Below are positions 31,025-39,826 of a stretch of DNA of 57,188 nt, piece after piece. Source of the stretch: a virus. The stretch's first letter is position 1, and the number at the start of each line of letters is the position of its first letter. Location: IMG/VR virus record IMGVR_UViG_3300032236_000645, positions 1-57,188 of that record; one strand, given 5' to 3'. Made by a program: the position numbers and the translations under genes. The notes under the pieces are model-generated. The model had not been told where the DNA came from. It worked only from the letters and a program-made list of their open reading frames with translations, and ran no database searches.

Positions 31025-32026
31025 ATGAGCATTTACATTGATAGACAATTCCTGCTACGGGTTTCACCAAAATTACAAAGGTTCGTCCAGAAAAAGACGG
31101 ACCTTTATAATTTCCGTTGCCCATTCTGTGGCGACTCTCAGAAGAATAAATCTAAATGTCGTGGATTCGTTTTCCGTAAGAAGAACGATTACTACTTCAC
31201 ATGCCACAACTGTGGCGTAGGTCATACATTCTATAACTTCTTGGCTCATGTTGAACCATCAATGGTTAAAGAATATCAGTTAGAACGATACAAAGATGGA
31301 CAAACAGGTAATCATAATTACCCTAAACCAGAAACAATGGTTAATATCCCTAAGCCAGTATTCAAAGAACGAATTAAATTGGATAATATATACTCTTTAC
31401 CTGATGGACACTTTGCTAAAGAATATGTAAAGAACCGTAAGATTCCAGAAAGCAAGTGGACTGAGTTATATTTTGCACCAGACTTTGCTGAGTTTGTTGC
31501 CAGTTATGGTATTGAGAAACAACTCAATAAGGATGATGCAAGACTAATCATTCCATTCTATGACAAGGATAAGAATCTATTTGCTTTTCAAGGAAGAGCA
31601 TTAGGTGAGTCCAAACTTAAATATATAACTGTGAAGCTAGAAGAAGATGCTAAAAAGTTATATGGTCTTGACCTTGTAGATTTAAGTAAGAAGGTCTATG
31701 TAGTAGAAGGTCCAATTGATTCGATGTACCTAGACAACTGTATTGCGACCGCTGATGCTAATCTTGCATTTGCATCCGAAGTGTCTGATAATATTGTTTT
31801 GGTAAATGATAATGAACCTCGAAATAAAGAAATCGTAAGACAAATCAAAGATAATATCAAGGCTGGTTATTCCGTCTGTCTATGGCCTGATACTATTGTT
31901 GAAAAAGACATCAATGACATGATTATATCTGGATTGACAAAAGAGAAGATTATGACTATAATAGATGAGCATACATATTCAGGACTACGAGCTGAATTTG
32001 AATTTAATAATTGGAGAAAAGTATGA
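31025..32026 (+). CDS. 61: DNA primase (T4 gp61-like)
   Basis: 333 aa. An N-terminal zinc-binding domain has C32-x2-C35 and C60-x2-C63 (in RCPFCGDS and CHNCG). A TOPRIM-like catalytic domain follows, with VYVVEGPIDSMYL near 220-232 (catalytic Glu) and VNDNEPRN near 260. It makes RNA primers for lagging-strand synthesis with helicase gp41. Length matches gp61 (342 aa). It overlaps thyX by 4 bp (ATGA). Confidence 0.93.
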   Translation: MSIYIDRQFLLRVSPKLQRFVQKKTDLYNFRCPFCGDSQKNKSKCRGFVFRKKNDYYFTCHNCGVGHTFYNFLAHVEPSMVKEYQLERYKDGQTGNHNYPKPETMVNIPKPVFKERIKLDNIYSLPDGHFAKEYVKNRKIPESKWTELYFAPDFAEFVASYGIEKQLNKDDARLIIPFYDKDKNLFAFQGRALGESKLKYITVKLEEDAKKLYGLDLVDLSKKVYVVEGPIDSMYLDNCIATADANLAFASEVSDNIVLVNDNEPRNKEIVRQIKDNIKAGYSVCLWPDTIVEKDINDMIISGLTKEKIMTIIDEHTYSGLRAEFEFNNWRKV

Positions 32027-32700
32027 AAGTGAATTTAATCTCTTACTCACAGGGAACTGATGGTAAGAATCTATTGGATCAAGTGGCATATGCCGCTCGT
32101 GTATCTAATCCTGCCAACCAAAACAACACGGATACATCCGAGAAGTTAGTTCGTTACCTAATCAAGCACCAACACTGGTCTCCATTGGAAATGGTGTCGG
32201 TTTGTTTGGAGATTGATACAACACGTGATATTGCTCGCCAAATCTTACGCCATCGTTCATTCTCATTCCAAGAGTTCTCACAACGATATGCAGACCCAAC
32301 TAACGATTTGGGTTTTGTAACCCGTGATGCTCGATTGCAAGATACTAAGAACCGTCAAAATTCTATTGAAATTTCAGAAGAAGATATATACACATCTGAC
32401 CGTGCTGCCATTTTGGTTAATAATTGGGAAGATAAACAACAACAAGCAATCTCTTTTGCTCAACAAACATATAAATGGGCTATTGACAATGGGATTGCTA
32501 AAGAACAAGCCAGAGCCGTTTTACCTGAAGGTCTAACCACATCAAGATTGTATATGAACGGAACCTTGCGTTCTTGGGTTCACTATATACAATTAAGGTC
32601 TGCAAACGGAACACAGAAAGAACACCGTGAGATTGCTATCGCTTGTGCTGAAGCAATCAAACCTATTTTCCCTATGATTGAGGAGTTTCTAAGTGAGTGA
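32023..32700 (+). CDS. thyX: flavin-dependent thymidylate synthase ThyX
   Basis: 225 aa from ATG 32023 (a TTG 12 bp upstream is in frame but GGAG is spaced for 32023). The ThyX motif RHRxxSxxExSxRY is present as RHRSFSFQEFSQRY at 76-89. The C-terminal SRLYMNGTLRSWVHYIQLR helps form the FAD/dUMP site. It makes dTMP from dUMP using FAD and methylene-THF. The gene is part of a nucleotide-synthesis block with MazG and NrdA/B. Confidence 0.96.
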   Translation: MKVNLISYSQGTDGKNLLDQVAYAARVSNPANQNNTDTSEKLVRYLIKHQHWSPLEMVSVCLEIDTTRDIARQILRHRSFSFQEFSQRYADPTNDLGFVTRDARLQDTKNRQNSIEISEEDIYTSDRAAILVNNWEDKQQQAISFAQQTYKWAIDNGIAKEQARAVLPEGLTTSRLYMNGTLRSWVHYIQLRSANGTQKEHREIAIACAEAIKPIFPMIEEFLSE

Positions 32701-33205
32701 TAATGAATTGAATATGAAAGCCACACCGGCTTCAGACGTTGATACTATTAAATGGTTAATGGAACAGGTCAACAGAAGTAATGAGCAAGAAACTAAACTT
32801 ATGGCGAACATCAACAAACTGATGCGTCACATATTTGAGTTAAAATCAATTCCCAACATGTACGGTGACGTAAAGACCTTTATTGAGGCATGTGACCAAC
32901 CAAGAAGTGAAGAAAACGGCCAATTATACAGAGGATTGATGTCGGAAGAATATACCGAATTCATGGACGCTTACCATAATGTGGATAAGGTTGAAGAACT
33001 AGATGCATGTATGGATTTAATTTGGGTAACACTTGGATATTGTTATATGAACGGTTGGGATGTAGAAGGTGCATGGCATGAAGTCGCTCGTTCTAATCTG
33101 TCAAAGATTAATCCAGAAACGGGTAAAGTAATAAAAAGAGAAGATGGGAAAGTTTTGAAACCTGAAGGTTGGACTCCACCATCGTTAGAACAATTTACAA
33201 AATAA
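32693..33205 (+). CDS. MazG-like nucleotide pyrophosphohydrolase
   Basis: 170 aa, all-alpha. The metal-binding pattern of the MazG/NTP-PPase superfamily is visible: E-E-Y-x-E-F near 82-88 (MSEEYTEFMDAY) and E-L-D-A-C-M-D-L near 98-105 (Glu/Asp pair). It likely hydrolyses NTPs or (d)NTP analogues, or affects nucleotide pools during infection. It overlaps thyX by 8 bp and precedes nrdA by 16 bp. Confidence 0.82.
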   Translation: MSDNELNMKATPASDVDTIKWLMEQVNRSNEQETKLMANINKLMRHIFELKSIPNMYGDVKTFIEACDQPRSEENGQLYRGLMSEEYTEFMDAYHNVDKVEELDACMDLIWVTLGYCYMNGWDVEGAWHEVARSNLSKINPETGKVIKREDGKVLKPEGWTPPSLEQFTK

Positions 33206-33221
33206 TAATAAGGCATTAACT

Positions 33222-35024
33222 ATGGAATATCTTGGCATTAATATTGATTTGGAACGTGACAAACTGTTTGACGAACTAGGCCTCAAACGCCTACGAGAAT
33301 CGTATATGATGGAAGAAGAAACTTCTCCTCAACAACGATTTGCTTATGTGTCAAGTAAGTTTGGTAGTAATCCAGAACACGCTCAACGTTTGTATGATTA
33401 CTCCAGTCAACACTGGTTATCATATGCAACACCAATCTTAGCATTTGGCAAATCAAGTAAAGGAATGCCTATTTCATGTTTCCTTAACTTCATCAATGAT
33501 ACAGCTGAAGGCCTAGTTGAAAACCTATCAGAGACTAATTGGTTGTCAATGATGGGAGGCGGTGTTGGTATTGGTTTCGGTATTCGTGCTGCTGGTGAGA
33601 AGTCAACTGGTGTTATGCCTCACATGAAGATATATGATGCTTCCTCACTCGCCTATCGTCAAGGAAAGACTCGTAGAGGTTCTTATGCAGCCTATTTGAA
33701 TATCTCTCACCCGGACATCATCCCGTTCTTGGAGATGCGTAAACCAACTGGTGACCCTAATGTTCGTTGTTTGAATATGCACCATGGTATCAACATTACA
33801 GATGATTTCATGCAAATCATTGAAAGATGTATGTTGGATCCTAATGCTAATGATGATTGGGAATTAAAAGACCCACATTCTAATGAAGTACGTGAAGTAG
33901 TATCTGCTAAATTGTTATGGCAAGAAATCCTAGAACTACGTATGCACACAGGTGAACCTTATATTCACTTTATTGATACTAGTAATAGACACTTACCACA
34001 ATGGTTGAAAGATAAGGGTTTAGAAGTACATCAATCGAACCTATGTTCTGAAATCATTTTACCAACTAACAAAGATAGAACAGCTGTATGTTGTCTATCA
34101 TCACTTAACTTGGAACACTACGATGATTGGAAAGATAACGAATTATTCTTACGGGACGTTGCTGAGATGCTTGATAATGTCCTACAATTTTTTATTGACA
34201 ATGCTCCTGATGCTATCGCTCGTGCTCGTTACAGTGCCAGTCGTGAGCGCTCTATTGGTATCGGTGCTTTGGGATGGCACGCTCTATTGCAAAGAAAAAA
34301 TATTGCATGGGAAGGCGCCTTGGCGAAGGGGTTAAACAACCAAATCTTTAGTAAAGTGAGGGCTAGATTAGATGAAGCAAATCAGCAATTGGGTAAAGAA
34401 CGTGGAGAAGCACCTGACGCAGAAGGTACGGGTAATCGTTTTAGTCATCTTATGGCTATTGCTCCTAACGCTTCTTCATCCATTATCATGGGTAATACAT
34501 CACCATCTATAGAACCATACAGAGCTAACGCTTATCGCCAAGACACACTATCAGGTTCGTTTCTTAATAAGAACAAATACTTAGATAAAGTCATTGAAGA
34601 TTACCTATCAGATGATAGTGGTGCTGTTAATACTGATGATTATAATGAAATTTGGTCAAGTATTATTGCCAACGATGGTAGTGTACAACACTTGAAGTGG
34701 ATGGATGATTATACTAAAGATGTATTCAAAACATCTATGGAAATTGACCAACGTTGGATTATTGAACATGCTGCTGACCGTCAACAATATATTGACCAAG
34801 CACAATCATTGAATTTATTCTTTAGACCTGATTCCAACATTAAATACATACATGCTATACATTTTACGGCATGGAAAAAAGGTGTTAAGACTTTATACTA
34901 CTGCCGTTCTGAAAAGATTGGTAAAGCTGATAAAGTATCCAAGAAAATTGAACGTGAAGTGATTAAAGAAATTGATATGACTCAAATCGCTCAAGGTAAT
35001 GATTGTATCGCTTGTGAAGGTTAA
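33222..35024 (+). CDS. nrdA: ribonucleotide reductase class Ia alpha subunit
   Basis: 600 aa catalytic subunit that makes dNDPs. Redox-active Cys pair C86 (GMPISCFLN) and C290/C291, thiyl-radical Cys C275 (SNLCSEI), the YY-C radical-transfer pair near 568, and C-terminal CIACEG that is re-reduced by thioredoxin. It is shorter than E. coli NrdA (761 aa) and seems to lack the N-terminal ATP-cone, so allosteric dATP inhibition may be absent. A small membrane-protein gene overlaps its end, before nrdB. Confidence 0.96.
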   Translation: MEYLGINIDLERDKLFDELGLKRLRESYMMEEETSPQQRFAYVSSKFGSNPEHAQRLYDYSSQHWLSYATPILAFGKSSKGMPISCFLNFINDTAEGLVENLSETNWLSMMGGGVGIGFGIRAAGEKSTGVMPHMKIYDASSLAYRQGKTRRGSYAAYLNISHPDIIPFLEMRKPTGDPNVRCLNMHHGINITDDFMQIIERCMLDPNANDDWELKDPHSNEVREVVSAKLLWQEILELRMHTGEPYIHFIDTSNRHLPQWLKDKGLEVHQSNLCSEIILPTNKDRTAVCCLSSLNLEHYDDWKDNELFLRDVAEMLDNVLQFFIDNAPDAIARARYSASRERSIGIGALGWHALLQRKNIAWEGALAKGLNNQIFSKVRARLDEANQQLGKERGEAPDAEGTGNRFSHLMAIAPNASSSIIMGNTSPSIEPYRANAYRQDTLSGSFLNKNKYLDKVIEDYLSDDSGAVNTDDYNEIWSSIIANDGSVQHLKWMDDYTKDVFKTSMEIDQRWIIEHAADRQQYIDQAQSLNLFFRPDSNIKYIHAIHFTAWKKGVKTLYYCRSEKIGKADKVSKKIEREVIKEIDMTQIAQGNDCIACEG

Positions 35025-35247
35025 TTTCGATATTAAATGGATTTCCACTGCTTTTTTCATCTTTGGTGGAACTAGTTGTGCATTAAAAACTCCATGGATG
35101 GCATATGCTTTCCCATGTTTTGTGATTGCTCATATGATTCTATTGTATGACTTTCACAGAACACATAAAAATAAGGCGTTGATGTTCCAGAACTTGTATT
35201 TTTTGGTAATCAACATAATAGCAACATATATTTGGTTTGTAGGATAA
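34999..35247 (+). CDS. small membrane protein between nrdA and nrdB
   Basis: 82 aa with three hydrophobic segments (about 12-28, 30-47, 60-80) and a short HRTHKNK basic loop. It overlaps nrdA by 26 bp; a GTG at 35014 is an alternative start. It ends 3 bp before nrdB. No function is known. A membrane protein between the two RNR subunits is noteworthy because both subunits are cytosolic. Confidence 0.65.
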   Translation: MIVSLVKVNFDIKWISTAFFIFGGTSCALKTPWMAYAFPCFVIAHMILLYDFHRTHKNKALMFQNLYFLVINIIATYIWFVG

Positions 35248-35250
35248 AGA

Positions 35251-36240
35251 ATGATTAAGAAAATAGAACATAGATTAACAGAAGAACGCTCATACTTCAA
35301 ACCATTCAATTATCCGTGGGCTTATGATGCTTGGTTGAAACATGAACAATCTCATTGGTTACATACTGAAGTTCCAATGGCGGAAGATGTTAAAGATTGG
35401 AAGAAAAAGTTAACGGCTGGTGAAAAACAGTTTCTAACACATATCTTCCGTTTCTTTACTCAAGGTGACATTGATGTGGCGGGTGGATATGTTAAGAACT
35501 ATCTTCCATACTTCCCTCAACCTGAAGTTCGTATGATGTTGATGGGTTTCGCTGCTCGTGAAGCTTTACATATTGCCGCCTACTCACATCTCATTGAAAC
35601 ATTGGGTTTACCTGATGCCACATACAACGAATTCTTAGAATACGCAGAAATGAAAGAGAAACATGATTATGTCCTCGACATTAGCGCTAAGAACACAACA
35701 AAAGAAAATACGGCTACACATATTGCTGTATTCTCTGCCTTCACTGAGGGTATGCAGTTATTCAGTTCATTCATTATGTTGCTTAATTTCCCACGTATGG
35801 GTAAAATGAAAGGCATGGGCCAGATTGTTACTTGGTCTATTGTGGATGAAACACAACATGCTGAGAATATGATTAGACTATTCAGAACTTACATTGAAGA
35901 AAACCGTGAAATTTGGAATGACGATTTAAAATCACGTATTTACACTATTGCTGAAAGAATGGTAGAACTAGAAGACAAATTCATTGACCTAGCATTTAAT
36001 CTAGGACCAATGGAAGGCCTATCATCTGAAGATGTGAAGAAATACATTAGATACATTGCTGACCGTAGATTAATCTCTTTAGGTCTAAAAGGTATCTTCA
36101 AGGTTAAAAAGAATCCACTGCCATGGGTAGAGGAAATGATTAACGCACCAACACACACTAACTTCTTTGAGAATCGTGCAACAGATTACGCTAAAGGCGC
36201 TCTCTCAGGTAATTGGGGTGAAGTTTGGGCAACAGAATAA
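35251..36240 (+). CDS. nrdB: ribonucleotide reductase class Ia beta subunit
   Basis: 329 aa. The diiron/tyrosyl-radical site is visible: E104-x2-H107-x3-Y111 in AREALHIAAYSHL (equivalent to E115/H118/Y122 of E. coli). Later ligands lie in FTEGMQLF near 165 and DETQHAEN near 199. The tyrosine is kept, so a normal radical cofactor is expected. It pairs with the NrdA encoded upstream. Confidence 0.96.
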   Translation: MIKKIEHRLTEERSYFKPFNYPWAYDAWLKHEQSHWLHTEVPMAEDVKDWKKKLTAGEKQFLTHIFRFFTQGDIDVAGGYVKNYLPYFPQPEVRMMLMGFAAREALHIAAYSHLIETLGLPDATYNEFLEYAEMKEKHDYVLDISAKNTTKENTATHIAVFSAFTEGMQLFSSFIMLLNFPRMGKMKGMGQIVTWSIVDETQHAENMIRLFRTYIEENREIWNDDLKSRIYTIAERMVELEDKFIDLAFNLGPMEGLSSEDVKKYIRYIADRRLISLGLKGIFKVKKNPLPWVEEMINAPTHTNFFENRATDYAKGALSGNWGEVWATE

Positions 36241-36249
36241 GGGTAACAA

Positions 36250-36441
36250 ATGGCACAAAAACTAATAACAGCAGATTGTTCAAGCTGCGAATCTGGATTT
36301 GAAGTATCATACATGGAAGAATTAACATCCGAAGATTTACCACAATTTTGTCCGTTTTGTGGTGAAACCATCGAAGACATCCAAGAAGAATATATAGAGG
36401 ATGACGATGGTTATGAGGATGGTACGGAGTGGGACAACTAG
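36250..36441 (+). CDS. small zinc-ribbon-like acidic protein
   Basis: 63 aa. Two Cys pairs, C10-x2-C13 (CSSC) and C34-x2-C37 (CPFC), form a probable zinc ribbon. The C-terminal half is very acidic (EEYIEDDDGYEDG). AGGGTAAC precedes the ATG. It overlaps the GIY-YIG-like gene by 13 bp. Small zinc-ribbon proteins next to nrdB occur in related phages; role unknown. Confidence 0.7.
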   Translation: MAQKLITADCSSCESGFEVSYMEELTSEDLPQFCPFCGETIEDIQEEYIEDDDGYEDGTEWDN

Positions 36442-36884
36442 AATGGGTTTACAATAATAAAATATTCACTGAAAATGATATTGACAATAATATTGGTTTC
36501 GTGTATATTATCACAAATACGGTAACTAATAGAAAGTATATTGGTAAAAAATTGTTTTGGTCTTCTAAAACTAAACAAGTGAATAAGAAGAAGAAACGAT
36601 TTAAAGTGCCGTCAGACTGGCAAGACTATTATGGTTCTAATGATGCTCTTAAGAAGGATGTTGAATCCCTCGGTAAAGATAAATTCACTAGAACCATTTT
36701 ACACGTTTGTAGGTCAAAAGGTGAATGTTCTTACTTGGAAGCAAAAGAACAGTTTGTTAATGGTGTAATTGAGAGTGATGAATACTATAATGTATGGATT
36801 ATGGTCCGTGTTAGAGATTCCCACATTAAACAGTTGATTGAAAGTAAAAATGAATCCAACATTCAAAAAAATGAAAGAGGCTAA
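36429..36884 (+). CDS. GIY-YIG-like endonuclease
   Basis: 151 aa with a GTG start inside the preceding gene; no in-frame ATG lies before the catalytic core. The core reads GFVYIITNTVTNRKYIGKK near 23-41: a GIY-YIG variant (F/VYI...YIG) followed by a Lys-rich loop, with Glu in SYLEAKEQF as candidate metal ligand. Such single-domain nucleases are common in T4-like phages (Seg-like or DenA-like). It might cut host DNA or help recombination. Substrate is unknown. Confidence 0.72.
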   Translation: MGQLEWVYNNKIFTENDIDNNIGFVYIITNTVTNRKYIGKKLFWSSKTKQVNKKKKRFKVPSDWQDYYGSNDALKKDVESLGKDKFTRTILHVCRSKGECSYLEAKEQFVNGVIESDEYYNVWIMVRVRDSHIKQLIESKNESNIQKNERG

Positions 36885-37206
36885 TGTAGATGCCATCACA
36901 TTTGTTCCTGATCCAGATAATAATGAAGATACAATAATACATGGCTTGACATACAAAGATAAAGGTGAGACAATAGGTGCATCTTCAATGGGTGACTTAT
37001 TTGATATCATCCTTTTCCGTGAGAATGAAGAAACCTTTTATGATAACGAACAATTTGAAGCAATTTTAGTTTGTCCGTATACATATAGCGAGAAGATGAT
37101 GAATGATGGTCATTTTGGCATGATTGCTAGAAAAACCACTACATCAGCAGCCATTGTAGAACCATTTAGAACTAATATTAACAATTTGATAGGTCAACCA
37201 ATATAA
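36850..37206 (+). CDS. conserved hypothetical protein
   Basis: 118 aa from ATG 36850; a TTG four codons upstream is less likely. It overlaps the GIY-YIG-like gene by 35 bp and the next gene by one base. The composition is mixed alpha/beta with acidic N-terminal half and Met-rich stretch YSEKMMNDGHFGMIARK. I do not recognise the family. Confidence 0.65.
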   Translation: MNPTFKKMKEANVDAITFVPDPDNNEDTIIHGLTYKDKGETIGASSMGDLFDIILFRENEETFYDNEQFEAILVCPYTYSEKMMNDGHFGMIARKTTTSAAIVEPFRTNINNLIGQPI

Positions 37207-38288
37207 TGCGTATCACAAGTGTAAAAGAAGTCGAGCAAAAAATTGTTTCTGGTGGTGAACCAGATTTCACTAAGTCAAATGTCTCTATTGCTCAAGCTCT
37301 TAATTGGTATAGTTATTATAAAGATTATAAGGATAGTAAAAACTACCTTATATCTCATATGACTAAAAAGAACTATGCTAAAGAAGATATCCACAAAATA
37401 TCCACTAAAGTACCTGATAGTCTTGTTTCAAATACAGGATTTGTATGCCGTATACTTGAGCGTGGCGCAGGATTAGATGTCAAACAGTTAAATTGGATTG
37501 CCGACAAGATTCATTATCTTCTATCTATAGCAGATAAACCAAAAGATGAAGAAGAAGATGATAAACCTAAAGTTAATATCCAGGAACGCATCCAAGAACA
37601 ATCCTCAGAGTATATTGGTGAATTAGAGGGATTCTTAGATGAATATAAGACTGCGTTTAATCCATATGAATGGATGGCAACCAATGGTGTTAAGGCGGTT
37701 CATGCTCGTAAGATTGCATCACACTTTATACCAAAACTAACGGAACCAGTATTGGTCTTGTCTGGTAAAGGTGGAGAAGATTTAGAAGAAGCATATAGTT
37801 GTTTCACTAAAGCAAATATTAAAAAATATGTGGCATTTATTGAACAAATCATTGTTGATGCTAATCGGATTGTTAACAATTCTAAGGTTTCACGTAAACC
37901 TAGAAAAACTAAGAAACCAACGGCAGACAAGTTGACTGCTAAGATGCAATATAAGAAAGAGGATGTAGAGTTTAAAGTGGTGAGTATCAGTCCTATTGAG
38001 ATTGTTGGTGCTAAACAACTTTGGGTGTTTAATACTAAAACAAGAAAATTAGGGGTATATAATGCGGAATCTCCAAATGGTCTATCTGTTAAAGGAACTT
38101 CAATAAATGCCTATGAATCCAATTCGTCAAGCTCTAAGACACTCCGCAAGCCAAATGATGTATTACAGGCTCTCGTCAAAGGAACAGAACGCAAATACAA
38201 AACCACATTTGACGGAATCAAAGCGGCCGAACAGCCCTTGACAGGACGCATCAATACTGATACAATCCTTTTGAAAGTATTCAAATAA
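37206..38288 (+). CDS. conserved T4-like phage protein of unknown function
   Basis: 360 aa, coupled to the upstream gene by a TAATG overlap. The N-terminal helix-rich part has NWYSYYKDYKDSKNYL near 36-51, an acidic linker (KPKDEEEDDKPK near 115) and a Lys-rich segment (RKPRKTKKPTADK near 236). A C-terminal domain follows with strands EFKVVSISPIEIVGAKQLWV and ends with ILLKVFK. It lies directly before RNase H. A role in nucleic-acid metabolism is possible by context. Confidence 0.68.
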   Translation: MRITSVKEVEQKIVSGGEPDFTKSNVSIAQALNWYSYYKDYKDSKNYLISHMTKKNYAKEDIHKISTKVPDSLVSNTGFVCRILERGAGLDVKQLNWIADKIHYLLSIADKPKDEEEDDKPKVNIQERIQEQSSEYIGELEGFLDEYKTAFNPYEWMATNGVKAVHARKIASHFIPKLTEPVLVLSGKGGEDLEEAYSCFTKANIKKYVAFIEQIIVDANRIVNNSKVSRKPRKTKKPTADKLTAKMQYKKEDVEFKVVSISPIEIVGAKQLWVFNTKTRKLGVYNAESPNGLSVKGTSINAYESNSSSSKTLRKPNDVLQALVKGTERKYKTTFDGIKAAEQPLTGRINTDTILLKVFK

Positions 38289-38298
38289 GGTATATAAA

Positions 38299-39144
38299 AT
38301 GGTTTTAATTGACTTAAATCAAGTATTGTTATCAGGACTCATGGCTCAAATTTCTGGCCAAAAGAACACCAAACTGGAAGAAAGTTTAGTACGACATTTA
38401 GTTCTAAATATTCTCCGTATGCACATTAAAAACTTCAAATCTGAGTATGGTGAAGTTATCCTTTGTTGTGATAACCGTACATACTGGAGAAAAGAAGTAT
38501 TTCCATTCTATAAAGCTGGCCGTAAGAAATCCAGAGAGAAATCTGACTTGGATTGGCATCTTATCTTCGATATTCTAGGAAATATCAAAAATGAACTGAA
38601 AGAATACTTCCCATACAAGGTTATTGATGTGGAAAATGCTGAAGCTGACGATATTATCGGTACTTTGGTGCCACGTTACGCTCCGCATGAGAAAATTCTC
38701 ATTCTTTCGTCTGATGGAGACTTTTTACAGTTACAATCACATGAAAGTGTGAAGCAATACAATCCGGTATTGAAGAAATTCTTAAAATCTCACAATCCGG
38801 CGCTAGAATTAAAAGAGAAAATCATTAGAGGTGATAAAGGTGACGGAATTCCTAACATTTTATCAGCTTCGAACTGTTTTGTCACAGAAACTAAGCAAAA
38901 ATCTATCACAAAAGGCAAATTAGCAGATTTTCTGAATGAAAGTCCAGAGAACTATGATGAAAACTCAAAGATTGGTTACAGTCGTAACAAAACATTGATT
39001 GATTTGACATGTATACCTGAAGAGGTTAAGCAAAGAATCATCAAAGCCTACGAGGAAACACCTGTGGCACCTCGGAACAAACTTTTAAACTACTTCATAT
39101 CAAAGAAACTAACAAATTTGATTGACGTAATCGGAGATTTTTAA
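38299..39144 (+). CDS. rnh: RNase H / 5'-3' exonuclease (T4 rnh-like)
   Basis: 281 aa FEN-family nuclease that removes RNA primers. Acidic metal ligands: DLN near 5-7, CDNRTYWRKE near 55, EAEADDIIG near 113-121, SSDGDFLQL near 136-144 and RGDKGDGIPN near 175-184 (helix-hairpin-helix with catalytic Asp). Length is close to T4 RNase H (305 aa). It overlaps the next gene by one base. Confidence 0.92.
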   Translation: MVLIDLNQVLLSGLMAQISGQKNTKLEESLVRHLVLNILRMHIKNFKSEYGEVILCCDNRTYWRKEVFPFYKAGRKKSREKSDLDWHLIFDILGNIKNELKEYFPYKVIDVENAEADDIIGTLVPRYAPHEKILILSSDGDFLQLQSHESVKQYNPVLKKFLKSHNPALELKEKIIRGDKGDGIPNILSASNCFVTETKQKSITKGKLADFLNESPENYDENSKIGYSRNKTLIDLTCIPEEVKQRIIKAYEETPVAPRNKLLNYFISKKLTNLIDVIGDF

Positions 39145-39566
39145 TGAACAGAATATGGGAAATATTGGAAGAGTGTAAATTGTGTGAAACAGTACCTCAA
39201 ATCCAACAAATTTTGGCTAGGAATGACACACCGGCACTAAGAGAGGTGTTATTGTGTGCTTATCACCCTAACGCAAAGTGGTATTTTACTGATTTTCCTC
39301 AAGGTTATCGTAAACAAGACACACTTCCAGGCGTTTCACACATGAACTTGTATACGGAAGTCAAAAAACTATACATGTTTTCAGTTGGCAACCCAACGGC
39401 AGATGCCTTAACACAAGACCGTAGACATGTCTTACTAGTAAATCTACTAGAAGGATTAGAAAATGAAGAAGCACAGTTGGTAATTGATATTTTTAAAGGT
39501 GATTTACAGATTGATGGTCTAAACAAAGACACAATCAATCAAGTATTTCCAGGTTTAATCTCATAA
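39144..39566 (+). CDS. DUF6433-like conserved phage protein
   Basis: 140 aa, coupled to rnh by TAATG. It begins with an all-helical domain (NRIWEILEECKLCETVPQIQ), then contains LLCAYHPNAKWYFTDFPQGY near 36-55 and a C-terminal QVFPGLIS. The pattern fits the DUF6433 family that follows rnh in aquatic T4-like phages, as I recall it. No activity is known. Confidence 0.75.
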   Translation: MNRIWEILEECKLCETVPQIQQILARNDTPALREVLLCAYHPNAKWYFTDFPQGYRKQDTLPGVSHMNLYTEVKKLYMFSVGNPTADALTQDRRHVLLVNLLEGLENEEAQLVIDIFKGDLQIDGLNKDTINQVFPGLIS

Positions 39567-39576
39567 GGAGTGAGAA

Positions 39577-39756
39577 GTGACTAAGTTTGTAGGTAAGTTT
39601 CGTAAAAATCAAGAATATTCCGATGATTATAAGACTATGAATAGAAAAGAGAAACCACGAAACGAACACGGTGAAATAAAGAAAGTATTAACCCGTGATA
39701 TGCAAGAGGGTTATGAGTATGACGAGATGGATGATTTCGAAACAAGCTATAATTAG
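39577..39756 (+). CDS. small acidic/basic protein with GTG start
   Basis: 59 aa read from GTG 39577, with AAGGAG ideally placed 7 nt upstream. The sequence starts V(M)TKFVGKFRKNQEYSDDY and ends DEMDDFETSYN. It has a Lys/Arg-rich first half and acidic last third. It follows the DUF6433-like gene by 10 bp and ends just before the promoter of the metallopeptidase/VWA gene. Confidence 0.72.
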   Translation: MTKFVGKFRKNQEYSDDYKTMNRKEKPRNEHGEIKKVLTRDMQEGYEYDEMDDFETSYN

Positions 39757-39759
39757 TGC

Positions 39760-39788
39760 TTGACAAATCGCAATTATTGTGAGATAAT
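39760..39788 (+). promoter_or_regulatory. sigma70-type promoter of the metallopeptidase/VWA gene
   Basis: TTGACA (39760-39765), 17-bp spacer, GATAAT (39783-39788); 38 bp before the ATG at 39827. The -35 matches consensus and the -10 differs by one base. Confidence 0.82.
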
Positions 39789-39826
39789 ACATCATACTTT
39801 AAAAAAAGTGATGGAAATATTATATT

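Noticed and set aside
36838-36849. TTG start for the gene at 36850
   Set aside because: Weak start codon, no suitable SD; ATG 36850 is preferred.
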